From GCA-2711565 sp963664245 (GTDB lineage Bacteria; Bacteroidota; Bacteroidia; Bacteroidales; GCA-2711565): 64,000 bases of DNA. Below, in pieces: positions 1 through 9,147 of the stretch. Position numbers and translations under genes: made by a program. The DNA is taken from the NCBI GenBank assembly GCA_963664245.1, contig OY760934.1, forward strand, positions 2,170,001 to 2,234,000. Reading direction: 5' to 3'. Within the stretch, counting starts at the first letter, position 1. Each line of letters begins with the position of its first letter. A model generated the notes under the pieces. It was given only the letters and a program-made list of their open reading frames with translations, searched no databases and was not told the origin of the DNA.

Positions 1-21
1 AAAAAAAGACCTCATTTGCCT

Positions 22-50
22 TTGCATTTTAGCGGTTGGCTAAAATGCAA
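22..50 (+). promoter_or_regulatory. Perfect 12-bp hairpin upstream of atpF
   Basis: A perfect inverted repeat, TTGCATTTTAGC at 22-33 and GCTAAAATGCAA at 39-50, encloses the loop GGTTG and is followed by GGG and a short T-run. It lies 30 nt before atpF, probably in the atpE-atpF gap. It could attenuate read-through or stabilise mRNA ends to adjust subunit ratios. The structure is seen; the role is inferred. Confidence 0.6.
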
Positions 51-79
51 GGGTTTTTATCATTAAAAACAAACATGTT

Positions 80-574
80 ATGGAATTAGTAACTCCCGGA
101 TTAGGATTATTTGTTTGGATGCTTTTTGCATTTTCAATTGTATTTTTTATCCTCAAAAAGTTTGCCTGGAAACCAATTTTGAAATCATTGCACGATCGTG
201 AAGATTCGATTGACGAAGCTTTGAATCAGGCCAACAAAGCCCGCGAGGAAATGAAACAATTGAAATTCGACAATGAAGCTTTACTAAAAGAAGCCAAAGA
301 AGAGCGCGATGCTATTCTTCGTGATGCCCGTAAAATAAAAGAATCAATCATTGAAGAATCAAAAATTAAAGCCAGCGAAGAAGCCAGCCGTATTGTTGAA
401 AGCGCAAAAGAAACCATTGAAAACGAAAAAATGGCGGCCATGACCGACCTGAAGAATCAACTGGCTACCTTATCCATCGAAATTGCTGAAAAGATTTTGA
501 AAGAAGAACTTTCGGCCGATAAGAAACAAAAAGAATACGTTCAGAAATTAATCGACGACGTAAAATTTAACTAG
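80..574 (+). CDS. atpF: ATP synthase F0 subunit b
   Basis: This 164-aa protein is the peripheral-stalk b subunit, which holds the F1 head to the membrane a/c sector. It has one N-terminal membrane helix (about residues 7-27, starting after MELVTPGLGLFVW) followed by a long charged Ala/Glu/Lys-rich coiled coil, the usual b-subunit layout and length. The ATG at 80 has no Shine-Dalgarno, as is normal in Bacteroidota. The stop is followed at once by atpH. The gene order F-H-A-G confirms the call. Confidence 0.95.
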   Translation: MELVTPGLGLFVWMLFAFSIVFFILKKFAWKPILKSLHDREDSIDEALNQANKAREEMKQLKFDNEALLKEAKEERDAILRDARKIKESIIEESKIKASEEASRIVESAKETIENEKMAAMTDLKNQLATLSIEIAEKILKEELSADKKQKEYVQKLIDDVKFN

Positions 575-1132
575 ATGAAAGAAAGCAAAATAGCAAACCG
601 TTACGCCAAAGCTTTGTTTGACTTGGCTCTTGAACAAAAGGTGCTGGATCAGGTGAAAGAAGATATGGAACTGGTGGTATCGGTATGCCGGCAAAATAAA
701 GATTTCGTCATGATGCTTCAAAGCCCGATTATCTTCACGGACAAAAAAGAAGCCATCCTTAAAGAAATCTTTGAAAAAAAATTGCAACAAATATCCTTTT
801 TCTTTTTATTGATTATCACCCGCAAAAACCGCGAAGCTATTTTGGATGAAATCGCGCAGCAATTTGTGATTATTTATAAAGAATTTAAAAATATAACAAT
901 GGCCAGGCTCACTACTGCTGCTGAGCTCGACAAAAACATAAGCGACAAAGTAATTTCTCTTTTGAAAGAACAAACCAAAGGCGAAATTGAACTGGAGCAG
1001 GAAATTGACAAAGATTTAATTGGCGGTTTTGTTTTGAGTTACGACGACAAACAATACGATGCCAGCATTAAAAAACAGATCAAAGAACTGAAAAAAGATT
1101 TTGATCAGAATTTATACATCAGAGAATTTTAA
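575..1132 (+). CDS. atpH: ATP synthase F1 subunit delta
   Basis: This 185-aa protein links the b-subunit stalk to the top of the alpha3beta3 head. It opens with the family's typical N-terminus (KIANRYAKALFDLA) and has the C-terminal segment GGFVLSYDDKQYDASIKKQI, matching the OSCP/delta signature. Length is normal. It begins directly after the atpF stop and ends 18 nt before atpA, so the genes are co-transcribed and probably translationally coupled. Confidence 0.95.
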   Translation: MKESKIANRYAKALFDLALEQKVLDQVKEDMELVVSVCRQNKDFVMMLQSPIIFTDKKEAILKEIFEKKLQQISFFFLLIITRKNREAILDEIAQQFVIIYKEFKNITMARLTTAAELDKNISDKVISLLKEQTKGEIELEQEIDKDLIGGFVLSYDDKQYDASIKKQIKELKKDFDQNLYIREF

Positions 1133-1150
1133 AGACAAAAAAATAACATC

Positions 1151-2734
1151 ATGGCAGAGATTAAACCCGCAGAAGTATCCGCAATATTACGCCAGCAACT
1201 GGCCGGATTTAAAGACGAAGCCCAACTCGAGGAAGTAGGTACGGTTCTCCAGATTGGTGACGGTATTGCCCGTATTTATGGTTTGAATAATGCTGAAGCC
1301 GGAGAGCTTCTTGAATTTGAAAAAGGCGGACTTAAAGCTATCGTTCTGAACCTGGAAGAAGACAACGTTGGTGCTGTACTTTTAGGAGAAAATCAGGGCA
1401 TTAATGAGGGTGAGAAAGTAAAACGTACCGGACAAATTGCCTCGATTGAAGTTGGTGAAGGCATGCTGGGCCGTGTTATCAATACCTTGGGCGAACCCAT
1501 CGACGGTAAAGGTGAAATTAAAGGCGAACGTTTTGAAATGCCTTTGGAACGCGTTGCCCCGGGTGTAATTTTCCGTCAACCAGTAAACGAGCCGCTGCAA
1601 ACCGGATTAAAACCTATAGATGCCATGATTCCAATTGGACGTGGGCAGCGTGAGTTGATTATTGGCGACCGCCAAACCGGAAAAACAGCCATTGCCATTG
1701 ATACCATTATCAATCAAAAAGAATTTTACGACAAAGGCGAACCCGTTTACTGTATTTATGTAGCAATTGGTCAAAAAGGTTCTACCGTTGCTCAGATTTA
1801 TAAAACCTTAGAAAATGCAGGAGCACTTCCTTTTACAACCATTGTTTCAGCAACAGCTTCTGATCCTGCCGCAATGCAATTTTATGCACCATTTACGGGT
1901 GCTGCAATTGGAGAGTTTTTCCGTGATACAGGCCGTCCGGCTTTGGTAATTTACGACGACCTTTCTAAACAAGCCGTTGCTTACCGTGAGGTTTCCCTTT
2001 TATTGAGAAGGCCTCCGGGACGTGAAGCTTATCCGGGCGACGTGTTCTATCTTCACTCAAGATTATTGGAACGCGCAGCAAAAATCATCAACTCAGACGA
2101 GGTGGCAAAAAACATGAACGACCTTCCGGAATCGTTGAAAAATAAAGTAAAGGGTGGTGGTTCATTAACGGCTCTTCCAATTATTGAAACCCAGGCCGGT
2201 GACGTTTCTGCATATATCCCGACCAACGTGATTTCAATTACCGACGGACAAATTTTCCTGGAATCTGACTTATTCAACTCGGGTATCCGTCCGGCAATTA
2301 ACGTGGGTATTTCAGTATCGCGTGTGGGTGGTAATGCTCAAATTAAATCGATGAAAAAAATTGCCGGTACGCTGAAACTGGATCAGGCACAATACCGCGA
2401 GCTGGAAGCTTTTGCAAAATTCGGTTCGGAACTTGATGCCGCTACCATGAAGGTATTGGGAAAAGGTAAACGCAACGTGGAGATTCTTAAACAAGGACAA
2501 TATTCTCCAATGTCTGTTGAAAAACAAGTGGCTATTGTTTACTGCGGAACCCGTGGTTTACTGATGGGTGTTCCGGTTGAAAGCATTAAAGATTTTGAGA
2601 TTGAATACCTGCATTTCCTGGAAAGTAAACACCGGGATGTTTTGGATAATTTAAGGGCCGGGAAACTGGAAGACGAGGATTTAAAAACCCTTGAAACCGT
2701 TGCAAAAGATATTTCTCAAAAATACGCCAAGTAA
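1151..2734 (+). CDS. atpA: ATP synthase F1 subunit alpha
   Basis: This 527-aa protein is the non-catalytic nucleotide-binding subunit of the F1 hexamer. The N-terminal beta-barrel is followed by the P-loop GDRQTGKT (about residues 172-179), the family signature PAINVGISVSRVGG and a helical C-terminal domain. The N-terminal segment EVSAILRQQL fits alpha rather than beta. It lies between atpH and atpG. The beta and epsilon genes (atpD, atpC) are not in the window; in many Bacteroidota they sit at the other end of the cluster or elsewhere. Confidence 0.97.
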   Translation: MAEIKPAEVSAILRQQLAGFKDEAQLEEVGTVLQIGDGIARIYGLNNAEAGELLEFEKGGLKAIVLNLEEDNVGAVLLGENQGINEGEKVKRTGQIASIEVGEGMLGRVINTLGEPIDGKGEIKGERFEMPLERVAPGVIFRQPVNEPLQTGLKPIDAMIPIGRGQRELIIGDRQTGKTAIAIDTIINQKEFYDKGEPVYCIYVAIGQKGSTVAQIYKTLENAGALPFTTIVSATASDPAAMQFYAPFTGAAIGEFFRDTGRPALVIYDDLSKQAVAYREVSLLLRRPPGREAYPGDVFYLHSRLLERAAKIINSDEVAKNMNDLPESLKNKVKGGGSLTALPIIETQAGDVSAYIPTNVISITDGQIFLESDLFNSGIRPAINVGISVSRVGGNAQIKSMKKIAGTLKLDQAQYRELEAFAKFGSELDAATMKVLGKGKRNVEILKQGQYSPMSVEKQVAIVYCGTRGLLMGVPVESIKDFEIEYLHFLESKHRDVLDNLRAGKLEDEDLKTLETVAKDISQKYAK

Positions 2735-2763
2735 TTATTTTGACTAAACGAAATAGTAAATAA

Positions 2764-3642
2764 ATGCCAAGTTTAAAAGAAGTACGCACAAGGATTGATT
2801 CGGTAAAATCCACTCAGCAAATTACGAGTGCGATGAAAATGGTTTCGGCCTCTAAATTACGCCGGGCACAAAACGCCATTTTAAAGATGCGTCCTTATGC
2901 TTCAAAACTGAACGAGATACTGCAAAACTTGAGCACCAGTATTGAAAACAGCGATGAAAATGTTTACGCACAAGCTCGTCCCGAAGAAAAAATACTGTTA
3001 ATCAGTATTACTTCGAACCGTGGGTTGTGCGGGGCTTTTAATGCGAATGTGATTAAAGAAACCATCCGTATTATGAAAGAAAAATACGGCCGACAAAACG
3101 ATAAAGGCAATGTATTTGTTTATGCTTTCGGAAAAAAAGCGGTGGATTTTTTCACGTCAAAAGGATATAATGTAGCCTATAGAAATATTGAAATTTTCGA
3201 CGATTTAAACTTTGAAAATGCAACGTTCATTGCCGAACAGCTGATGAAAGATTTTGCAGGAAAAAAGTTTGATAAAATCGAATTCGTTTACAATCAATTC
3301 AAAAACGCGGCTACACAAGCGTTGATTTCCGAACAATATTTACCCATTCAGCCTAAAGAAGAAACAGTAAAAAGTTTGGCTGCTGATTATATTTTTGAAC
3401 CGAACAAAGAAGACATTGTTCGTGAGTTGATCCCAAAATCACTGAAAATTCAGTTATACAAAGCATTGTTAGATTCGTTTGCTTCGGAACACGGAGCGCG
3501 TATGACGGCCATGCACAAAGCCACCGACAATGCCGAAGAATTATTGAAAAACCTCCAACTGACTTATAACAAAGCCCGTCAGGCTACAATTACCAACGAA
3601 ATTTTGGAAATTGTCAGCGGTGCAGAGGCTTTAAAAGGATAA
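2764..3642 (+). CDS. atpG: ATP synthase F1 subunit gamma
   Basis: This 292-aa protein is the central rotor shaft of F1. The N-terminal helix (SLKEVRTRIDSVKSTQQITSAMKMVSASKLRRAQ) and the C-terminal helix around SEHGARMTAMHKATDNAEELL form the coiled-coil shaft and are diagnostic; the middle is a Rossmann-like domain starting SNRGLCGAFN. It is the last gene of the operon: a strong hairpin terminator follows within 21 nt. Length is typical. Confidence 0.96.
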   Translation: MPSLKEVRTRIDSVKSTQQITSAMKMVSASKLRRAQNAILKMRPYASKLNEILQNLSTSIENSDENVYAQARPEEKILLISITSNRGLCGAFNANVIKETIRIMKEKYGRQNDKGNVFVYAFGKKAVDFFTSKGYNVAYRNIEIFDDLNFENATFIAEQLMKDFAGKKFDKIEFVYNQFKNAATQALISEQYLPIQPKEETVKSLAADYIFEPNKEDIVRELIPKSLKIQLYKALLDSFASEHGARMTAMHKATDNAEELLKNLQLTYNKARQATITNEILEIVSGAEALKG

Positions 3643-3662
3643 CAACCAGAATGAAAAAAGTG

Positions 3663-3693
3663 AAGCATGGTTCGTTTGAGCCATGCTTTTTTT
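3663..3693 (+). terminator. Intrinsic terminator of the atp operon
   Basis: The stem AAGCATGG/CCATGCTT (3663-3670 and 3681-3688) with a 10-nt loop is followed by a run of T, 21 nt after the atpG stop. Confidence 0.85.
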
Positions 3694-3725
3694 TATTTTG
3701 GTAAAAAATTAAAAATGGATTTTAT

Positions 3726-4202
3726 ATGTTTAGCTTTTTCAAAAAAAAATTAATCGAACAAAGAAAAGGTAAAGAAGTTGATTACGAAAATTCTTGGATA
3801 GTTGCCAAGTTTAAAGATAAAGAAGCATTTTTAAAGACCTTCCTGAAAATAATTCCTGATGATTCTGTTTGGGCTGTTGAAGGAAAATTTGATCACAATC
3901 TAATTGATTTATTGCAGAAATATCGAATAAATGACGAACAAAAAGTATGTAAAGGGACAATCTGGCCTAAACAACAAAAAATGAAAGTTCTAATCAACAA
4001 AGAAAGCAGAAAAGAATTCATTGAAAAATTAACTTTTACTAATATTGAATGGAATATAATTCACCAGCATTTTTATAAAAACAACTTGTTTTATTTAACA
4101 TCTTATGATAATCTGGATGAAGATTGTACGAGAATAACAAATGAATTAACCAAATCTGATATTGAAATTTTAATAAAAGAAGGGCTAATTGAAATTGATT
4201 AG
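3726..4202 (+). CDS. Hypothetical protein, 158 aa
   Basis: I do not recognise this family. The protein is probably soluble, Lys/Ile/Asn-rich, with no signal peptide or membrane segment, and begins MFSFFKKKLIEQRKGK. The middle holds a Trp-containing stretch (SVWAVEGKFDHNLIDLLQKYRIND) and the end is acidic. Base composition is more AT-rich than atpG before it and ferritin after it, which suggests an accessory gene. It stands alone between the atp terminator and a small hairpin at 4219-4245. It could be an immunity-type or orphan protein, but nothing in the sequence proves a role. Confidence 0.65.
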   Translation: MFSFFKKKLIEQRKGKEVDYENSWIVAKFKDKEAFLKTFLKIIPDDSVWAVEGKFDHNLIDLLQKYRINDEQKVCKGTIWPKQQKMKVLINKESRKEFIEKLTFTNIEWNIIHQHFYKNNLFYLTSYDNLDEDCTRITNELTKSDIEILIKEGLIEID

Positions 4203-4218
4203 TTAAGAAATAATTAAT

Positions 4219-4245
4219 TTCGGTAACAAACTACCGAATTTTGTT
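4219..4245 (+). terminator. Probable terminator after the 158-aa orphan gene
   Basis: A short stem TTCGGTA/TACCGAA (4219-4225 and 4232-4238) with a 6-nt loop is followed by TTTTG, 16 nt after the stop codon. The 7-bp stem makes it a modest candidate. Confidence 0.5.
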
Positions 4246-4276
4246 CAAAAATATCCATCCTATTATTTATAATCCT

Positions 4277-4284
4277 TAAATTTG
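4277..4284 (+). promoter_or_regulatory. Bacteroidetes -7 element for ferritin
   Basis: TAAATTTG matches TAnnTTTG, 41 nt before the ferritin ATG. No clear -33 box was seen. Confidence 0.55.
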
Positions 4285-4325
4285 TAATGAATTAATCTAA
4301 ATAAAAACCCAAAAACAATATTATT

Positions 4326-4844
4326 ATGATTAACGCAAACGTAGAAAACGCAATTAACGAACAAATAAAAAAAGAAGAATATTCATCACGTTTATACCTA
4401 CAAATGGCCTCATGGTGTGAAGTAAACGGCTTAGGCGGAGCTGCAAATTTCTTGTATGCCCAGGCCGATGAAGAACGCAACCATATGCTAAAATTTGTTC
4501 ACTATTTGAATGACAGGGGCGGATTTTCAAAAATGATGGAAATTGAGCAACCTCCTTTCGAATTCAAAAACATTAAAGATATTTTTAAGCAGGTATTGAA
4601 ACACGAAGAATTTATCACCGCTTCAATTAACGAAGTGTATGAAGTTACTTTAAATGAAAAAGATTATACTACCGGTAACTTTATGCAATGGTTCATCAAC
4701 GAGCAAATCGAAGAAGAGAGCACCATGCGTACTATTTTGGATAAAATTAACCTGGTGGGCGATGACAAAGCCGGATATTTCCATATCGACAAAGAACTGG
4801 AAGCCATGGCTGCTGCACGCCCCGAAACCGATACGGCTGCATAA
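4326..4844 (+). CDS. ftnA: Ferritin (iron storage)
   Basis: This 172-aa non-haem ferritin oxidises Fe(II) and stores it in a 24-subunit cytosolic shell. All ferroxidase-centre residues of the bacterial FtnA type can be counted in place: E17, E50, H53, E94, Q127 and E130. The four-helix core is followed by a short C-terminal tail (HIDKELEAMAAARPETDTAA). It is a single-gene unit with its own TAnnTTTG promoter and a strong downstream terminator. It probably responds to iron or oxidative stress, although no Fur box was recognised. Confidence 0.93.
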   Translation: MINANVENAINEQIKKEEYSSRLYLQMASWCEVNGLGGAANFLYAQADEERNHMLKFVHYLNDRGGFSKMMEIEQPPFEFKNIKDIFKQVLKHEEFITASINEVYEVTLNEKDYTTGNFMQWFINEQIEEESTMRTILDKINLVGDDKAGYFHIDKELEAMAAARPETDTAA

Positions 4845-4866
4845 AAAAGACAATTATTATTACCCG

Positions 4867-4899
4867 GCCGTTCCGGAAAATCCGGAACGGCTTTTTTTT
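4867..4899 (+). terminator. Intrinsic terminator of ferritin gene
   Basis: An 11-bp perfect stem (GCCGTTCCGGA at 4867-4877, TCCGGAACGGC at 4881-4891) with a 3-nt loop is followed by eight T. Confidence 0.92.
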
Positions 4900-5034
4900 A
4901 TTCTCCCTTTTCGTATAGATTTTATCTAAATATGTCTATTTTATTCCTGAATTTCTCTATACACGCATCAAAGCTCTGATAATTTTAAGTAGCTTTATTT
5001 GTTCTTTTAAGTAACTAATTCAAAAATATATATT

Positions 5035-8000
5035 ATGAAAAAATCAGTAATAGCCTTTATTATGCTTTTAATGAGCAGTATAATAATGGCAAATTCAAAT
5101 TGGATGCGCTATGCATCAATTTCTCCGGATGGAAAACAGATTGCATTCACCTATAAAGGAGATATTTATTTGGTTCCATCACAAGGTGGGGAAGCCCAAA
5201 TAATAACCTACCACGTTGCACACGATTACATGCCCGTTTGGAGCAACGACGGTTCCAAAATTGCTTTTGCATCGAACCGTTATGGCAATTTTGATGTGTT
5301 TGTTTTAGATTTAAAAACGAAACAAACCAAGCGATTAACTTATCATTCAGCGGCAGAATACCCATACACCTTTAGCCCCGATGATAAAGAAATTATTTTC
5401 GGTGCAAGCCGCTTGGATGCCGTAAACCACCGTCAGTATCCTACTGGTTCACAACCCGAACTATATTCGGTAGCCGTTGAAGGAAGTCGCATAAACCAGG
5501 TTTGGACCATTCCCGCCGAGGAAGTTCAAATCAGCAAAGACGGACAAACCTACCTCTACCACGATAAAAAAGGGGGCGAAAATTATTTCCGTAAACACCA
5601 TACATCTTCGATTACCCGCGACATTTGGAAATACGATGCCCAAACCGGAAAACATACAATGCTAATTACTTGGAAAGGCGAGGATCGTAACCCGGTGTTT
5701 AGCCCAGACGAAAAAAACATTTATTATTTAAGCGAAAAAAGCGGAACCTTCAACGTGCATAAAGCTAGTGTTGAGAACCCGGATCAAACTTCCCAAATCT
5801 CGGATTTTACCATGCACCCGGTTCGTTATTTAAGCATTAGCGATGACGGATTGCTTTGCTACACCCATAATGGCGACATTTACACCCAACGCGAAGGCGG
5901 TTCAAAACAAAAAATAAATATCAGCATCTTGACCGACGACAAGGAAAACAACGAACAACGGGTAAGGGTTGGTGGAAACGTCAGCGAGATGGCTGTTTCG
6001 CCCGACGGAAAACAAGTGGCTTACATTGTTCGGGGAGAAGTTTTTGTATCGGCCGTTGACGCTAAAATGACCAAAAGAATTACCAACACCCCGGCACAAG
6101 AACGTTTTGTAAGCTTTTCGCCGGATGGCAAAAAAATTATTTATGCCAGCGAAAGAAACGGGCACTGGGGCATTTATGAAACCACCAAAAAATTTGATAC
6201 CGAGCCTTACTTTTACGCGGCCACCCTTCTGGAAGAAAAACCACTTATTGTTAATGAAAACGATAATTACGAACCCAAATTTTCTCCTGACGGGAAAGAA
6301 ATCGCGTTCACCGAAAACCGGAATCAAATCAAAATTTATAATCTGGAAAGTAAAAAATCACGCCTTTTGTTAGGCTCCGATAAGCTTTATTACATGGGCG
6401 ACGGCGACCAAGATTATTACTGGAGTCCCGACAGTAAATGGCTCTTGCTGGATTATAGCCCAATTATGGCAAACAGCGAAGTAATCTTAATGGCTGCCGA
6501 CGGCAAACAAGAGATGATTAATTTAACCGAAAGCGGTTATGGTGATTACAGCCCCCAATGGGTAAACGAGGGCAAACAAATGCTTTGGTTTAGCGATCGT
6601 TACGGATTGCGTTCGTACGCCAATAGCGGCAGTCGCCAAGTGGACGTGTTCACCATGTTCTTTACCAAAGACGGATGGGATCAATTTCAGATGAGCAAAG
6701 ATGAATATGCTCTTTGGAAAGAAATGAACAAAAAAGACAAAAAGAAGGAAGAAGAACCCAAAGACAAGAAAAAAGGAGATAAAAAAGAAGAGGTAAAAAA
6801 AGAAGAAAAAGAGCCCTTAAAATTTGACTGGGACGGCATGAAAGAACGCAAAGTTCGTTTAACCATTCACTCTTCAAATTTAGGCGATGCAGTGCTTTCT
6901 AAAGACGGCGAAGATTTATATTACCTGGCTCGTTTCGAAAAGAACCTCAATCTTTGGACCACCAACCTCCGCACCAAAGAAACTAAAATGTTGATCCCCC
7001 TAAATGCCCGTGGCGGAAGTTTACAATGGGATCAAAAACAAGAAAATCTTTTCTTATTGTCTGACGGAAGAATTGCTAAAGTAGACCTTAAAACTAAACA
7101 AGCAAAACCGGTTGCCATTCAGGGTGAAATTTTGCTAGATGTAGCTGCCGAGCGAAAAGAAATGTTCGACCATGTTTGGGACCGTACCAATGCCATGTTC
7201 TACATTTCTGATTACCACGGCGTCGATTGGAAAGCGTTAAAAGAAAATTACGAACCCAAATTGGCATCCATCGGCAACGATTTTGAGTTTTCTGAATTAT
7301 TATCCGAAATGCTGGGCGAATTGAATATTTCGCACTGTGGTGCCCGCTACAGGGGCTTTGACCCAAACGGCGATCAAACCGCAGCCCTGGGAATTTTTAT
7401 CAATTATAATTACAAAGAAGAAGGCTTAAAAATTGACGAAATCATTAAAGACGGCCCGCTGGATAAAAATCACTACAAGTTGAAAAAAGGCATGATTATT
7501 AAAAAAATCAACGGTGAAACCATTGGTTTAGAAGCAGATTTTGCAAAATATCTGAACCGCTTAAACGATAAATTTACGGCCCTCGAAATTTACGATCCGG
7601 AAACCAAAGAAACACAACAAATCACGGTTAAACCTATTTCTTTAGGAGCCGAAAACACTTTGATGTACAAACGCTGGGTTCGCACCAACGAAGAAGAAGT
7701 AAGCCGCAAAAGCAACGGGAAACTGGCTTATGTTCACATCAATGGCATGAACGACGGCCAATACCGCAATGCTTACGATAAGGCAATGGGTAAATTTTTA
7801 GATTGCGATGCGCTGATTGCCGACACCCGTTTTAACGGCGGTGGCGATTTGGTTGGCGATTTGGCCATGTTCTTTACCGGTGAACGCTTCATAGAATATG
7901 CCATCGAAGACCGCGTAATTGGTTACGAACCGGGCTACCGCTGGAACAAACCTTCACTGGCCATGGTTAACGAGGCCAATTACAGCGACGGGCACTGTTT

Positions 8001-8268
8001 TGCCTGTGCATACCAGGATTTAGGAATCGGGAAACTGGTTGGTATGCCTGTTCCGGGAACCTGTAGTTTTGCCGGATGGGAAATGCTTCAAAACGGAACC
8101 ATCGTTTGGGGGTCTGTTCCGGTAAGTGCCAAAAACAAAGCCGGCGAATGGTTGGAAAACAACGAAACCGTTCCTGAAATTATGGTAAAAAACAGGCCCG
8201 GAGTGATTGATAACGGCCGCGATCAGCAATTGGAAGCAGCCATTAAAGAATTATTGGAAAATAAATAA
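5035..8268 (+). CDS. Tricorn-like S41 protease, copy 1
   Basis: This 1077-aa exported protease resembles archaeal tricorn. A signal peptide (MKKSVIAFIMLLMSSIIMA) leads to WD40/TolB-type beta-propeller repeats (recurring SPDGK) to about residue 550. A Lys/Glu-rich low-complexity linker follows (about 565-597), then a second propeller, a PDZ-like domain and the S41 catalytic domain. The expected active site is present: His728 in DYHGVDW, Ser984 in NYSDGH, an oxyanion region in TRFNGGGD and a late Glu near NETVPEI. It probably degrades peptides in the periplasm. A paralogue lies at 29307-32579 with the same order of domains. It stands alone with no operon partner. Confidence 0.88.
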   Translation: MKKSVIAFIMLLMSSIIMANSNWMRYASISPDGKQIAFTYKGDIYLVPSQGGEAQIITYHVAHDYMPVWSNDGSKIAFASNRYGNFDVFVLDLKTKQTKRLTYHSAAEYPYTFSPDDKEIIFGASRLDAVNHRQYPTGSQPELYSVAVEGSRINQVWTIPAEEVQISKDGQTYLYHDKKGGENYFRKHHTSSITRDIWKYDAQTGKHTMLITWKGEDRNPVFSPDEKNIYYLSEKSGTFNVHKASVENPDQTSQISDFTMHPVRYLSISDDGLLCYTHNGDIYTQREGGSKQKINISILTDDKENNEQRVRVGGNVSEMAVSPDGKQVAYIVRGEVFVSAVDAKMTKRITNTPAQERFVSFSPDGKKIIYASERNGHWGIYETTKKFDTEPYFYAATLLEEKPLIVNENDNYEPKFSPDGKEIAFTENRNQIKIYNLESKKSRLLLGSDKLYYMGDGDQDYYWSPDSKWLLLDYSPIMANSEVILMAADGKQEMINLTESGYGDYSPQWVNEGKQMLWFSDRYGLRSYANSGSRQVDVFTMFFTKDGWDQFQMSKDEYALWKEMNKKDKKKEEEPKDKKKGDKKEEVKKEEKEPLKFDWDGMKERKVRLTIHSSNLGDAVLSKDGEDLYYLARFEKNLNLWTTNLRTKETKMLIPLNARGGSLQWDQKQENLFLLSDGRIAKVDLKTKQAKPVAIQGEILLDVAAERKEMFDHVWDRTNAMFYISDYHGVDWKALKENYEPKLASIGNDFEFSELLSEMLGELNISHCGARYRGFDPNGDQTAALGIFINYNYKEEGLKIDEIIKDGPLDKNHYKLKKGMIIKKINGETIGLEADFAKYLNRLNDKFTALEIYDPETKETQQITVKPISLGAENTLMYKRWVRTNEEEVSRKSNGKLAYVHINGMNDGQYRNAYDKAMGKFLDCDALIADTRFNGGGDLVGDLAMFFTGERFIEYAIEDRVIGYEPGYRWNKPSLAMVNEANYSDGHCFACAYQDLGIGKLVGMPVPGTCSFAGWEMLQNGTIVWGSVPVSAKNKAGEWLENNETVPEIMVKNRPGVIDNGRDQQLEAAIKELLENK

Positions 8269-8311
8269 ACCTAAAGATTCTCTCTGAGTCTTTGTGTATT
8301 TCTCAGTGTAT

Positions 8312-8342
8312 CTCTGTGGTTAAACTAAAATGAACCACAGAG
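8312..8342. repeat. Inverted repeat CTCTGTGGTT / AACCACAGAG
   Basis: A perfect 10-bp inverted repeat with an 11-nt loop sits in the gap between two convergent genes. It is surrounded by degenerate copies of CTCTG and CACAGAG words (about 8280-8365), so it looks like a remnant of a dispersed intergenic repeat. It may also serve as a bidirectional terminator. Confidence 0.55.
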
Positions 8343-8417
8343 GTTCACAGAGATTCATCACAGCGTAAACAGAATTATTTTTAATCTTAAATTTTACTTG
8401 ATTTTGAGTCAATCTCA

Positions 8418-8987
8418 TTATTTTTTGAGTTTTTTTTCTGCTTCGGCTTCCAGTTTTTTGTACCACTTTTCGCCAAACATCCGGATAAGGGGTTCTTTCA
8501 AAAATTTATATAGGGGCAAACCCACTTCCTTTCCTTTTACCCTGGCCGGATCACAAACATGCCAGTTGTGGTAATTTAAAGCCGTTTTATCGGTCAGATA
8601 GTTAATCCGGATGGGATACAAATGGCAACTGATTGGTTTTTGAAAATCGGATTTTCCTTCGTTAAAAGCCTTTTCCATGGCGCAAAAAGCAGTGCCGTTT
8701 TCAAAATATACAAAAGCACACTCCCGATCGTTTACCAGGGGGGTTACCAATTGTCCTTCGCTGTCGTAATCGTAAAGGCCGTTTTTTTCAATCACTTCTT
8801 TTCCGGCAGCGGTCATGTGTTTTTTGATCTCTTCCAAATTATCCTCAATCATGTAGTATTCATGATCTTCGAGCGGAGCTCCGGCATCGCCTTCCACGCA
8901 ACAAATCCCCCGACAAGCTGCCAAATCACAACAAAATTTAGCATCCAGCAGGTGATCCGAAATCAATGTATCATTAATTATAATCAT
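8418..8987 (-). CDS. DUF3109 family cysteine-rich protein
   Basis: This 189-aa cytosolic protein is of unknown function. It has a Cys-rich N-terminal motif (FCCDLAACRGICC) and further Cys residues (ECAFVYF, FCAMEKAF, SCHLYPIR, HVCDPARV) that suggest a bound metal or Fe-S cluster, as proposed for DUF3109 and related CxxCxxxC proteins. The start was set at 8987 (MIIINDTLISDHLLD) rather than an upstream ATG, because a -7 element ends only 5 nt before it, which would place transcription start at or next to the ATG. It is a single gene, convergent with the tricorn-like protease. Confidence 0.82.
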   Translation of the reverse strand: MIIINDTLISDHLLDAKFCCDLAACRGICCVEGDAGAPLEDHEYYMIEDNLEEIKKHMTAAGKEVIEKNGLYDYDSEGQLVTPLVNDRECAFVYFENGTAFCAMEKAFNEGKSDFQKPISCHLYPIRINYLTDKTALNYHNWHVCDPARVKGKEVGLPLYKFLKEPLIRMFGEKWYKKLEAEAEKKLKK

Positions 8988-8992
8988 AGCTG

Positions 8993-9000
8993 CAAAAGTA
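8993..9000 (-). promoter_or_regulatory. -7 element giving a near-leaderless DUF3109 mRNA
   Basis: On the minus strand TACTTTTG ends 5 nt before the ATG, in the string TACTTTTGCAGCTATG. The spacing implies a 5' leader of only a few bases. glyS has almost the same string at 13562. Confidence 0.65.
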
Positions 9001-9043
9001 GTTAATTTGCTAATGTACAAATGTGCTAATTTAATAATGTATG
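9001..9043. repeat. Degenerate AATTTGCTAATGTGC-type tandem repeat
   Basis: Imperfect copies of a roughly 10-nt unit (AATTTGCTA, ATGTACAA, ATGTGCTA, ATTTAATA) lie directly upstream of the DUF3109 promoter. A similar array, in the same orientation relative to the gene, precedes glyS (13449-13558). Confidence 0.45.
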
Positions 9044-9147
9044 GGGGTAATATTTCTTGAGGCCAGATTTTCGTCAGAATAAAAAAAACAAGCTCTAATT
9101 TTAAAAAAAGGCTTAAATTGCAGCATGACTCCCCACTTTATAAAAAA

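Noticed and set aside
4654..4929. Second frame overlapping the ferritin gene and its terminator
   Set aside because: It would read through the terminator hairpin, and its protein is low-complexity; ferritin in the other frame is certain.
5902..6327. Antisense open frame of 141 codons inside the tricorn-like protease
   Set aside because: The sense frame is a clear beta-propeller; the antisense product shows no family features.
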